Shown here: piece after piece, positions 28,256-37,089 of the stretch | Layout: each line of letters starts with the position of its first letter | Position numbering within the stretch: the first letter of the stretch is position 1 | NCBI RefSeq assembly: GCF_000346485.2 | Contig: NZ_KQ976354.1 | Span: 2,793,421-2,857,420, forward strand | DNA: 64,000 nt | Source: Scytonema hofmannii PCC 7110 | GTDB lineage: Bacteria; Cyanobacteriota; Cyanobacteriia; Cyanobacteriales; Nostocaceae | Direction of reading: 5' to 3' | The notes under the pieces: model-generated | Seen by the model: the letters and a program-made list of their open reading frames with translations, nothing else | Database searches by the model: none | What the model was told of the DNA's origin: nothing | Position numbers and translations under genes: made by a program

Positions 28256-29884
28256 ATGGCAGCGTTAAAAACTTCTCCTAAACTTTCTTTTAAAAGGTTT
28301 TTTCAGCATCTCGATCCTCTATCTAAATTCGTCTTTATCAGCCTTGGGCTTTTTAGTATGGGCTTAGTCGCCTTTAGTATGTGGAGGATTGTGGGTCGTT
28401 TTACAGCACCTGAAATTATCCTTGCTGCTGGTGATATGGAAGGAGAAAGCTATATTATAAGTCAAGCAATTGAGAAGGTTGTTGAAAGTAAATCTAATAT
28501 CAAAATTACAGTACGGGAAACTGGAGGCACTTCACAAAGTTTGGAGATGCTAAAAACAGGTCAAGTACAGATGGCAGCTGCACAAGCAGATGTGGTTTCT
28601 GAAGAAATGGATGTGTCCACTCGCAAAACGAAACCATCAAAGTCTGAGGGAGCAAATGCTGGAGTCAGAACTGTAGCTGTTTTATATCAAGATTTATTTC
28701 AGTTAGTTGTTAGAGACCCCAGTATTAAGCAATTTACTCAATTAAAGGGAAAAACAGTTGCTTTGCCTGCAAAAGGAGGGCAATATAAATCTTTTCAGAA
28801 AATAGCAAAGCATTACGGTTTATCAGATATTACGATTACAGGAAGTTTAAAAGGTCAACAAGATTACGACGATACAAAAGCAGAAGAAGATTTTAAATCT
28901 GGTAGGGCAAATGCTCTGTTCCGCGTCCGTGCTGTTGGAAATAGAGGAATCTCAACACTTGTAGAAAATCACAATGGCAGATTGGTTGCTATTCCACAAG
29001 CAGAGGCTATGAAAATTAAGCATCCTGCTTTTGAAAGTACCAAAATTCCCCAAGGTGCATATAAAGGAAATCCTGCTGTACCTGACGAAGATTTACCAAC
29101 TATAGCAGTATCAAGACTTTTAGTTGCAAGCGATACCGTTGATAAAAGTGTAATTCGAGAAATCACTCGCATTATACTTGAAAATTATCAGGCGATCGCA
29201 GATGCTGTATCCCCAGAACACCCTGAAGTTAAACCCCTAGTTGCTAATCTCAAAGACCCCAGAGAATCAGCTAGCGCAGGTCTTCCCCCACTTCATCCAG
29301 GTGCGCGTGCTTTTTACGATCGCAATCAGCCTTCTTTTGTTCAAGAAAATGCTGATTATTTAGCTTTAATTCTAACTATTATTCTGATTACTTTTTCCTG
29401 GATTCGACAGATAAAAGGGTGGATGGAAAGTAGTAGAAAAAATGAAGCTGATGAATACATTCAATCAGCCATTAACTTAATGAAAGCCAACTCGGGTAAT
29501 TTAGAAAATCATCAAAAGCAGCTTGATGAAATCTTTAAAAAAGCTGCTGATGCTCTAATTGATGAGAGAATTTCCCAAGAATCATTCCGTACATTTAACG
29601 AAGCTTACAAAACTTCTCGAGAAGCAATAGATCGTGAAAGACAACTCAATCAAGAACAAATTGAGCACAAGCAGAGAGAACTTTCCGCCAGTTATATCAA
29701 GGCAATAGTTGAGCTATTAAGAAACAGTAATGATAGTAAAGATATACTTCAGCAAAGAGTAGACACTGTTCTTAAAGAAGTAGCAGAAAAATTGGTTGTA
29801 GAAGAAATTTCCCAAGAATCCTTCCGCACCTTTATTGAAGCCTATAAAACCACAAGAGATGCAATTGTTGGTAGGTTGGGTTGA
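28256..29884 (+). CDS. TAXI-type TRAP solute-binding protein
   Basis: A 542-aa membrane-anchored binding protein. An N-terminal membrane helix (about 25-48) is followed by a TAXI domain (about 58-350: LAAGDMEGESYIISQAIEKV, GGTSQSLEMLKTGQVQMA, QFTQLKGKTVALPAKGG, LPPLHPGARAFYDRN), then a second membrane helix (about 371-387). A cytoplasmic coiled tail holds a duplicated motif of about 38 residues with ISQESFRTFxEAYKT near 440-452 and 522-535. Classical TAXI proteins are free periplasmic receptors for a TRAP permease; here there is no permease nearby and the tail suggests signalling. The last three codons (GRLG stop region) lie in the repeat arm that opens the 72-bp array. Confidence 0.85.
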   Translation: MAALKTSPKLSFKRFFQHLDPLSKFVFISLGLFSMGLVAFSMWRIVGRFTAPEIILAAGDMEGESYIISQAIEKVVESKSNIKITVRETGGTSQSLEMLKTGQVQMAAAQADVVSEEMDVSTRKTKPSKSEGANAGVRTVAVLYQDLFQLVVRDPSIKQFTQLKGKTVALPAKGGQYKSFQKIAKHYGLSDITITGSLKGQQDYDDTKAEEDFKSGRANALFRVRAVGNRGISTLVENHNGRLVAIPQAEAMKIKHPAFESTKIPQGAYKGNPAVPDEDLPTIAVSRLLVASDTVDKSVIREITRIILENYQAIADAVSPEHPEVKPLVANLKDPRESASAGLPPLHPGARAFYDRNQPSFVQENADYLALILTIILITFSWIRQIKGWMESSRKNEADEYIQSAINLMKANSGNLENHQKQLDEIFKKAADALIDERISQESFRTFNEAYKTSREAIDRERQLNQEQIEHKQRELSASYIKAIVELLRNSNDSKDILQQRVDTVLKEVAEKLVVEEISQESFRTFIEAYKTTRDAIVGRLG

Positions 29885-30972
29885 GGAACGAAACCCAACA
29901 ATTCGGTTCCATGTTGAATTTCGTGGCGCAATTTTCTCACATGACCGATTGAGCGTGAACGCGAACCCAACAATTCGGTTCCATGTTGAATTTCGTGGCG
30001 CAATTTTCTCACATGACCGATTGAGCGTGAACGCGAACCCAACAATTCGGTTCCATGTTGAATTTCGTGGCGCAATTGTCTCACATGAGCGATTGATCGT
30101 GAACGCGAACCCAACAATTCGGTTCTATGTTGAATTTCGTGGCGCAATTGTCTCACATGAGCGATCGCTCGTGAACGAAACCCAACCATTCGGTTCTATG
30201 TTGAATTTCGTGGCTCAATTTTCTCACATGAGCGATCGATCGTGAACGCGAACCCAACCATTCGGTTCTATGTTGGGTTTCGTGGCGCAATTTTCTCACA
30301 TGAGCGATTGATCGTGAACGCGAACCCAACAATTCGGTTCCATGTTGGGTTTCGTGGCGCAATTTTCTCACATGAGCGATTGATCGTGAACGCGAACCCA
30401 ACCATTCGGTTCTATGTTGGGTTTCGTGGCGCAATTTTCTCACATGAGCGATTGAGCGTGAACGCGAACCCAACAATTCGGTTCCATGTTGAATTTCGTG
30501 GCGCAATTTTCTCACATGAGCGATTGATCGTGAACGCGAACCCAACAATTCGGTTCTATGTTGGGTTTCGTGGCTCAATTTTCTCACATGAGCGATTGAG
30601 CGTGAACGCGAACCCAACCATTCGGTTCTATGTTGGGTTTCGTGGCTCAATTTTCTCACATGAGCGATTGAGCGTGAACGCGAACCCAACAATTCGGTTC
30701 TATGTTGGGTTTCGTGGCGCAATTTTCTCACATGAGCGATCGATCGTGAACGCGAACCCAACCATTCGGTTCTATGTTGAATTTCGTGGCGCAATTTTCT
30801 CACATGAGCGATCGATCGTGAACGCGAACCCAACCATTCGGTTCTATGTTGAATTTCGTGGCTCAATTTTCTCACATGAGCGATTGAGCGTGAACGCGAA
30901 GCCAACAATTCGGTTCTATGTTGGGTTCAACAATTCGGTTCCATGTTGGGTTTCGTTCCTCAACCCAACCTA
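29872..30972. repeat. Array of 72-bp tandem units with 29-bp inverted ends
   Basis: Fourteen consecutive units (29892-30898; unit 4 is 71 bp) and two partial units. Each begins AACCCAAC(A/C)ATTCGGTT and runs through a TTTCTCACATGA block and a CGAT(C/T)GA(T/G)CGTGAACGCG end. Units vary at few sites: GAATTTCG or GGGTTTCG, and CGATTG or CGATCG. Where GGGTTTCG occurs, GAACCCAAC and GTTGGGTTTC in one unit pair as a stem. The array is bounded by perfect 29-bp inverted arms at 29872-29900 and 30944-30972. Both strands are open for long stretches because 72 is a multiple of three; these frames encode 24-residue repeats but I do not call them genes. There are no unique spacers, so it is not CRISPR. 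Confidence 0.95.
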
Positions 30973-32201
30973 CGTTGATTGGTTACCGCTTCAATTGCTG
31001 CTTCTAAAGCTATGGCAACATGAGTCCAGTGGGTTCCGCCTTGGCAGTATACGACATAGGGTTCTCTTAAAGGACCATCGGCGGAAAATTCAGAGGTACT
31101 ACCCTCAATAAAAGTCCCTCCAGCCATAACGACTTTACTTTCATAACCGGGCATTTCATCTGGAACGGGGTCAAGATAGGAACCTACGGGTGAATTTTGT
31201 TGTATGGCTTTACAAAACGCAATCAATTTCTCGGCAGAACCTAATTTAATTGCTTGAATCACATCCCGACGGGGAACGAGGGGTGCTGGATTTACGGGGT
31301 AACCCAATTTTTCGAATACGTACCCAGTTAAGTGAGTTCCTTTCATGGCTTCTCCTACCATCTGTGGGGCAAGAAATAGCCCTTGAAATAGTAATCGGTT
31401 TTGGTCGAGGGTAGCACCGCCATAACTGCCAATTCCGGGTGCTGTGAGGCGACAAGCGGCAGATTCTACTAAGTCGGCACGTCCGGCAACATAACCACCA
31501 GCTGTTACAATGGTTCCACCAGGATTTTTAATTAACGACCCTGCCATGAGATCGGCACCAATGTGTGTGGGTTCTTGAGTTTCAATAAACTCGCCATAGC
31601 AGTTGTCAACAAAGCAAACGGTATTGGGATTTTGCTGTTTGACTAAGTTAATAATTTTTTCAATATCGGCAATTGATAAGCTAGGACGCCAAGAATAGCC
31701 ACAAGAGCGCTGAATCAGCACTAAACGTGTCTTGTCCTCTACCGCACGGCTTAGAGCGTGCCAATCTACTGTTCCTTCCTCTGTCAGATCCAACTGTCGG
31801 TAACGGATGCCAAACTCAAGAAGGGAACCTTGTTCTTGGCCGCGCAGTCCAATGACTTCTTCCAGTGTATCGTAGGGTGCGCCCACTACAGCTAACATTT
31901 CATCACCGGGGCGTAGGACACCAAATAAGGCACAGGCGATCGCATGGGTTCCTGAAACAAACTGTACCCGCACAGCTGCCGCCTCAGCCCCCATGATTTG
32001 GGCGAAGACCTTATCTAAAGTTTCTCGCCCCAAATCATCGTGTCCGTATCCCGTAACACCTGCAAAATGGTGCGATCCTACACGATAATAGCGGAAGGCA
32101 TCTAGCACTCGTTGAAGATTTTGCTTGACCTGAGCGTCAATTCCAGAAAAAATTTGTAACAGTGCCAGTTCTGCTTCACGCAGCTGTTCCGAGCTGTTCA
32201 T
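30960..32201 (-). CDS. Methionine gamma-lyase family PLP enzyme
   Basis: A 413-aa pyridoxal-phosphate enzyme of the family formerly called aluminium resistance protein (Met_gamma_lyase). Marks are YYRVGSHHFAGVTGYGHDDLG near 40-60, VQFVSGTHAIACALFGVLRPG, VLIQRSCGYSWRPSLS, FVDNCYGEFIETQEP, and the likely PLP-lysine context DLMAGSLIKNPGGTIV. It presumably cleaves sulphur amino acids or related C-S substrates; the true substrate is not established for cyanobacteria. The C-terminal VTNQRRLG is encoded by the right arm of the 72-bp array, so the final residues come from repeat DNA. It is divergent from desC, with 88 bp between starts. Confidence 0.88.
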   Translation of the reverse strand: MNSSEQLREAELALLQIFSGIDAQVKQNLQRVLDAFRYYRVGSHHFAGVTGYGHDDLGRETLDKVFAQIMGAEAAAVRVQFVSGTHAIACALFGVLRPGDEMLAVVGAPYDTLEEVIGLRGQEQGSLLEFGIRYRQLDLTEEGTVDWHALSRAVEDKTRLVLIQRSCGYSWRPSLSIADIEKIINLVKQQNPNTVCFVDNCYGEFIETQEPTHIGADLMAGSLIKNPGGTIVTAGGYVAGRADLVESAACRLTAPGIGSYGGATLDQNRLLFQGLFLAPQMVGEAMKGTHLTGYVFEKLGYPVNPAPLVPRRDVIQAIKLGSAEKLIAFCKAIQQNSPVGSYLDPVPDEMPGYESKVVMAGGTFIEGSTSEFSADGPLREPYVVYCQGGTHWTHVAIALEAAIEAVTNQRRLG

Positions 32202-32289
32202 CAGTTCCTCTTTTTAAGAAAACATAAAAAACTTGCGGATTTTTGAATCTCGCAGATTAGGCTGAACAATTCCTACTTCGGGTTATTGC

Positions 32290-33105
32290 ATGACACTCGC
32301 TACTCCAACCAAACACCAAATTCACTGGGTTAACACCCTCTTTTTCGTTGGTTTGCACATCGGAGCTTTGTTTGCCCTGCTTCCCAGTAACTTTAGCTGG
32401 AAAGCTCTAGGTGTTGCTTTCGTTCTGTACTGGGTGAGTGGTGGTTTAGGGATTACTCTAGGATTCCACCGTCTTGTTACCCACCGTAGTTTCCAAACTC
32501 CTAAGTTATTGGAGTATTTCTTAGTCTTTTGTGGGACACTTGCCTGCCAAGGGGGACCTATTGAATGGGTAGGGACTCACCGCATGCATCATTTACACTC
32601 TGATACGGAAAAAGATCCCCATGATTCCAACAAGGGCTTCTGGTGGAGTCACATGGGTTGGTTGATTTATCAAAGAAAAGAAGATGAATCAGAAATTCCT
32701 CGCTTTACTAAAGACATTGCAGACGATCCAGTTTATCAGTTTTTAGAAAAAAATATGATTTTTCTCCAGCTGGCCCTTGGTGCAGTTCTTCTGCTTTTGG
32801 GTGGCTGGTCTTTCGTCGTCTGGGGAATTTTTGTTCGCATTGTTTTTGTTTACCACTGCACCTGGTTAGTCAACAGCGCTACCCATAAATTTGGTTACCG
32901 CAGCCACGAATCAGGTGATAATTCCACAAATTGTTGGTGGGTAGCCCTCTTGGTGTTTGGCGAAGGATGGCACAACAACCATCACGCTTTTCAGTACTCA
33001 GCCCGTCATGGTTTGCAATGGTGGGAACTAGACTTCACATGGATGACAATCCAATTACTTCAAACTCTCGGTCTAGCGACAAATGTCAAGCTGGCAAATA
33101 AGTAA
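32290..33105 (+). CDS. desC: Delta-9 acyl-lipid desaturase
   Basis: DesC introduces the first double bond at position 9 of fatty acids in membrane lipids, with electrons from ferredoxin. The 271-aa protein has the three histidine boxes of the diiron site: HRLVTH (60-65), HRMHHLHSD (97-105) and HNNHH near 232. Membrane helices lie between (FFVGLHIGALFALL, LGVAFVLYWVSGGLGI, and a pair around 165-190). It sits in the thylakoid or plasma membrane. It begins the run desC-desA-desB on one strand; the 236-bp gap to desA means separate promoters are likely. Cold induction is known for such genes elsewhere, not seen here. Confidence 0.93.
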   Translation: MTLATPTKHQIHWVNTLFFVGLHIGALFALLPSNFSWKALGVAFVLYWVSGGLGITLGFHRLVTHRSFQTPKLLEYFLVFCGTLACQGGPIEWVGTHRMHHLHSDTEKDPHDSNKGFWWSHMGWLIYQRKEDESEIPRFTKDIADDPVYQFLEKNMIFLQLALGAVLLLLGGWSFVVWGIFVRIVFVYHCTWLVNSATHKFGYRSHESGDNSTNCWWVALLVFGEGWHNNHHAFQYSARHGLQWWELDFTWMTIQLLQTLGLATNVKLANK

Positions 33106-33341
33106 AGATAAAGTGTAAAGGATAAAGGATAAAAGTTAATTTTCGATCGTATAGGTCAGAAACCTATATGAGTTAAAATACTCTGGTCTCAGTAAATCTT
33201 TTATCCTTCATCCGTCATTCTTCAACCTTTTTTTGCGCTTTGGTGGATTAGATTGTTATAATCCGAACGCTAGTGTTACAAAACTTTGCGTCAAGGCGCT
33301 TTTTTGGTGACTTGGTAGTGAAGGTGCTTTTTTAGGTATTC

Positions 33342-34406
33342 ATGATTACATCAACAGTAGACAGCCACAAACTAAATTCTGACTTTGGTCGATCCGAACT
33401 GACGCTAAAAGATATTATCAAAAGCTTGCCCCAGGAATGTTTTCAACAGAATTCCCGAAAGGCTTGGACACAATTATTGACTAGCGTGTTGATAGTTGGC
33501 TTGGGTTATGCCAGTTTGGTATTTTCGCCTTGGTATCTCCTCCCCTTTGCATGGTTTTTTACTGGGACTGCTTTAACAGGTTTTTTTGTTATCGGGCATG
33601 ACTGCGGTCATCGTTCATTTGCCAAAAGCCGTTGGGTTAACGATTTGGTAGGTCACGTGATGATGATGCCGTTGATTTACCCTTTCCACAGTTGGCGCAT
33701 TGGGCATAATTATCACCACACCCACACTAACAAATTGGACGAAGATAATGCTTGGCATCCCATTAGGACAGAAGTTTACGAGAGTTGGGGAAAAGTCCCA
33801 CAAGGGGCTTTTGAGTGGTTCATGCGCCTCCGATTGTGGTGGGTAGGTTCTATTTTTCATTGGGCAGTAACCCACTTTGATTGGTCTAAGTTTCAAGAAA
33901 AAGACCGACCCAATGTCAAGCTTTCTGTAGTGGTGGTCGTTCTGTTTGCTGCGATCGCATTCCCAATTCTTATTGCAACAACTGGTATTTGGGGATTTGT
34001 CAAATTTTGGTTTATCCCTTGGCTGGTTTACCACTTTTGGATGAGCACTTTTACTTATGTTCACCACACTACTTCAGACGTTCCTTTCGTTGCAGAGTCT
34101 AAGTGGAACGCTGTTACTGCCCAGCTTCAAGGAACAATTCATTGCGATTATCCTCGTTGGATAGAATTCCTTTGCCACGATATTAACGTCCACGTTCCCC
34201 ATCATGTGTCAACCGCAATTCCCTCTTATAATTTGCGTCTTGCATATGCCAGCATAAAAGAGAAGTGGAGTGCTTATCTGCATTCTGAATATCAATTTTC
34301 TTGGTCTTTAATGAAAGAAATTACAGATAAGTGCCAGTTGTATGTTGTTGATGACGGCTATCTGTCTTTCAAAGACTATCGTCAATCAGTGACCAGTGGC
34401 CAGTGA
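33342..34406 (+). CDS. desA: Delta-12 acyl-lipid desaturase
   Basis: DesA adds the second double bond at position 12 of oleoyl lipids. The 354-aa protein shows HDCGH (86-90), HNYHHTH (122-128) and HVPHH near 287, the usual spacing of delta-12 enzymes, plus membrane helices around 44-85 and 197-240. The N-terminal LTLKDIIKSLPQECFQQNSRKAW segment is typical. The gene ends in a stretch resembling the TGACCAG heptamer (34388-34409), so the last residues (VTSGQ) come from repeat DNA, a small C-terminal extension. Confidence 0.92.
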   Translation: MITSTVDSHKLNSDFGRSELTLKDIIKSLPQECFQQNSRKAWTQLLTSVLIVGLGYASLVFSPWYLLPFAWFFTGTALTGFFVIGHDCGHRSFAKSRWVNDLVGHVMMMPLIYPFHSWRIGHNYHHTHTNKLDEDNAWHPIRTEVYESWGKVPQGAFEWFMRLRLWWVGSIFHWAVTHFDWSKFQEKDRPNVKLSVVVVVLFAAIAFPILIATTGIWGFVKFWFIPWLVYHFWMSTFTYVHHTTSDVPFVAESKWNAVTAQLQGTIHCDYPRWIEFLCHDINVHVPHHVSTAIPSYNLRLAYASIKEKWSAYLHSEYQFSWSLMKEITDKCQLYVVDDGYLSFKDYRQSVTSGQ

Positions 34407-34467
34407 CCAGATAAAGTAGGTATACTAGTCTATCAACCTTGATTTGATGGATATTGCCTTTGCCGAG

Positions 34468-34496
34468 AAACCCGGTTTCTTGAAGAAACCGGGTTT
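34468..34496. terminator. Inverted repeat between desA and desB
   Basis: AAACCCGGTTTCTT, one base and its complement form a near-perfect 14-bp stem (34468-34496). This is a common dispersed hairpin in cyanobacteria. It lies 60 bp after desA and may end its transcript. Confidence 0.5.
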
Positions 34497-34592
34497 ATGA
34501 AGTCCCTCAAAACACGCATTGGCACTCTAGTACTACTGATGTTTAAATCTTTCAACTGATAGGAAAGATTCTCATTAAAAACCGAATGCAGG

Positions 34593-35732
34593 TTGACTTT
34601 TGCTCACCTGCAAGCAAAGTGCTGCTTTGCATTCATACCAGATAACACCCAACAACAAAATAAAGTGCAAAATACCATCAATTCAACAGATACTCACAGT
34701 GGCTGTGCGTCATCTGAAAATGTCACCCAGTTTCCCTTCACTCTAAGTTCTTTAAAAGCTGCAATCCCATCTGAATGCTTTCAGCCGAATGTCGGAAAAT
34801 CACTGTTTTTCTTTTTCCGTGACATCCTAATTATCACTCTGCTTTACGCAGTCGCTCATCATTTGAATTCTTGGTTTTTCTGGCCTATTTTCTGGGTCAT
34901 GCAAGGGACAATGTTCTGGGCTTTATTTGTGGTTGGACATGATTGCGGACACCAATCTTTTTCTAAAAAGAAATGGCTCAACGATCTGATCGGTCATCTT
35001 TCCCATATACCAATTCTCGTTCCCTATCACGGTTGGCGAATTAGCCATAGAACTCACCATCTGAATACCGGTCACCTAGATAATGACGAAAGTTGGTATC
35101 CTATCAGTGAATCTCAGTACAAAGCAATGCCTTTGGAGCAAAAGATAGGTCGATATTATCTGTTTTTATTGGCTTACCCAGTTTATCTATTTAAACGTTC
35201 TCCGAATAAAGAAGGCTCTCACTTTTCTCCTAACAGCTCGCTCTTCAAACCTTCTGAAAAATGGGATGTCATTACCAGTACTGTACTTTGGACTTCCATG
35301 GTAGGTTTGCTTGGTTTTCTTACCTATCAATGGGGTTGGATGTGGTTGCTCAAATACTATGTTGGACCCTATCTTGTGTTCGTCATGTGGCTGGACTTGG
35401 TGACTTTTTTACACCACACCGAACCAGATATTCCTTGGTACCGCGAAGAAGAATGGACTTTCCTCAAAGGTGCGCTTTCAACAATTGACCGCGATTATGG
35501 TTTCATCAATCACATACATCATGATATCGGTACTCATGTTGCTCACCATATATTTCTCAACATCCCTCACTACAATTTAAAGAAGGTAACTAAAGCAATT
35601 AAACCCATCTTGGGTGACTATTTCCGCAAATCGGAAGAACCGGTCGTCACTTCATTATGGCGTTCTTGTTTAAGTTGCCATTTTGTACCGGATACTGGAT
35701 CTAAGGTTTATTATACGCGTAATAAGAGTTAG
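34593..35732 (+). CDS. desB: Omega-3 (delta-15) acyl-lipid desaturase
   Basis: DesB adds the third double bond at the omega-3 position of linoleoyl lipids. Histidine boxes HDCGH, HRTHH and HVAHH are present, with FTLSSLKAAIPSECFQPNVGKS ahead of the first helix as in other DesB proteins. Length is up to 379 aa. The frame opens with a TTG at 34593, but a GTG at 34665 (reading VQNTINSTDTHSG) is an equally possible start because DesB N-termini vary; no ribosome site decides it. It is the last of the three desaturases and is separated from the convergent ProA-like gene by TTAGTGG-type repeats. Confidence 0.88.
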   Translation: MTFAHLQAKCCFAFIPDNTQQQNKVQNTINSTDTHSGCASSENVTQFPFTLSSLKAAIPSECFQPNVGKSLFFFFRDILIITLLYAVAHHLNSWFFWPIFWVMQGTMFWALFVVGHDCGHQSFSKKKWLNDLIGHLSHIPILVPYHGWRISHRTHHLNTGHLDNDESWYPISESQYKAMPLEQKIGRYYLFLLAYPVYLFKRSPNKEGSHFSPNSSLFKPSEKWDVITSTVLWTSMVGLLGFLTYQWGWMWLLKYYVGPYLVFVMWLDLVTFLHHTEPDIPWYREEEWTFLKGALSTIDRDYGFINHIHHDIGTHVAHHIFLNIPHYNLKKVTKAIKPILGDYFRKSEEPVVTSLWRSCLSCHFVPDTGSKVYYTRNKS

Positions 35733-35815
35733 TTGTTGGTTGTTAGTTGTTAGTTGTTAGTTGTTAGTGGTTAAAAAGAACTACTAACCACTAACCACTA
35801 ACCACTAACCAAAAA
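35731..35815. repeat. TTAGTTG/AACCACT repeat pair
   Basis: Several GTTAGTTGTTAGT units followed by several ACTAACCACTAACC units form one long inverted repeat between the convergent desB and ProA-like genes. It could terminate both transcripts. Related GTTAGTGGTTAG runs occur at 47140 and 55401. Confidence 0.7.
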
Positions 35816-37078
35816 CTAAAACCTTCCATTACCCAAAACAATATGCTTCGTAGTTGTCAAACTTTCTAGGCTAATTAATCCGCGCCGATGACCTTTTTGG
35901 TTTGACATTCCTAGAAATACTGAGTCTCCTCGCGAAGGATTTCGGGAAAACCGGGGAGAAGCGTTGATATAACTAGAAGCACTATTAACTCCTAACGCAA
36001 ACTGCCGACTTTCTTGATAGGATTCTGTTGCAATGCAATCAGCATGACCGCTACTGTACTGGTTAATCCAGGCTATTGCTGCTTCTAGACTATCCACTAA
36101 TTTAAAAGCAACTGTTTTTGTTAAGTAAGCGCTTCCCCATTCTGTATCTTTTGCAAGTTGTAATTGAGGAAAGGCATCCACTAGTTCAGCATCTCCCTTG
36201 ATTTCAAAGCCCTTTTCTTTCAAACTGTTCCATAATGTGACAAAGGATGATGGTAGAGCTTGGCGATGAATCAAGACTTTTTCAATGGCGTTAACTGGAT
36301 CTGGTTCACTTTGGTGGCTGTCCACGATCATCCAACGCACCATTTCTAAACTGCCATTGAGTGACCAGTAAAGGTAACAGTTACCCATAGCTGATTTGAG
36401 AACTGGAGATGTTGAGTGTCGTACAACTTGCTGTATTAAGCTAGAACGTCCGTAAGGAATCACGAGGTTTAGACATTGGTCTTGGATGACTAAATCTCTG
36501 ATGGATGTTCCATGTTCTTCTGTAATTAACTGTATGCAATCTTCTGGAAGACCAACATCAGATAAGGCATTTGTGAGCGCGATCGCAATTGCGCTGTTAG
36601 AATGAATTGCTTCTGTACCACCTCTAAGTATGATACTATTGCCTGTTTTGATGCACAAACCAGCAGCAATTGCTCCCAACTCAGGAAATGCCTCATAAAT
36701 AAAAGCTATCACACCCAAAGGCATTAACTGTGAGTATGTTTGTGAGTCTTCTAACTGATAGTCAGCGTGTCTGACCCGCCGTAATGGATCTGATAATTCC
36801 CCCAACCGTTGGAGAATTGCCACTGTCATCTCCAGCCGTTTTGGAGTCAGTTTCAGCCATTCCAACATTAAATCTGGTAATGCCATTTCGCGACTGGCTT
36901 CTAAATCCAAGGTATTGGCTTCTAAAATATCGTCAAACGAGCGCGTGAGCGACTGCGCCATTGACAGCACAGCGCGACTCCTGTCTACGCCTTTTGTCGT
37001 TCCTAATTTTAAGGAAGCACTATGGGCGCGTCTCGCACTCATGACTATTGGTTCGGAGTAATCATCAAAATCATCCAC
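35816..37078 (-). CDS. Glutamate-5-semialdehyde dehydrogenase-like (ProA family)
   Basis: A 420-aa member of the gamma-glutamyl phosphate reductase family, which reduces gamma-glutamyl phosphate with NADPH in proline synthesis. Family blocks are PLGVIAFIYEAFPELGAIAAGLCIKTGN, ILRGGTEAIHSNSAI, LNLVIPYGRSSLIQQVV, the catalytic-Cys region KSAMGNCYLYW, and HADCIATESYQESRQFA. Several positions differ from typical ProA (YGRSS where RGGKG is usual), so it may be a divergent paralogue. The start is placed at a GTG (37078) with GAGG upstream, just after the stop of the preceding membrane gene. The frame extends to 37306 but that part overlaps this gene in another frame. Confidence 0.78.
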   Translation of the reverse strand: MDDFDDYSEPIVMSARRAHSASLKLGTTKGVDRSRAVLSMAQSLTRSFDDILEANTLDLEASREMALPDLMLEWLKLTPKRLEMTVAILQRLGELSDPLRRVRHADYQLEDSQTYSQLMPLGVIAFIYEAFPELGAIAAGLCIKTGNSIILRGGTEAIHSNSAIAIALTNALSDVGLPEDCIQLITEEHGTSIRDLVIQDQCLNLVIPYGRSSLIQQVVRHSTSPVLKSAMGNCYLYWSLNGSLEMVRWMIVDSHQSEPDPVNAIEKVLIHRQALPSSFVTLWNSLKEKGFEIKGDAELVDAFPQLQLAKDTEWGSAYLTKTVAFKLVDSLEAAIAWINQYSSGHADCIATESYQESRQFALGVNSASSYINASPRFSRNPSRGDSVFLGMSNQKGHRRGLISLESLTTTKHIVLGNGRF

Positions 37079-37089
37079 TGTCCGCCTCG

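Noticed and set aside
30153-30908. A 251-aa Arg/His/Ser-rich protein on the minus strand of the array
   Set aside because: It is a frame kept open only by the 72-bp periodicity, with no ribosome site or conserved domain.
29872-30972. CRISPR array
   Set aside because: The units are contiguous 72-bp repeats without unique spacers, and no cas genes are near.
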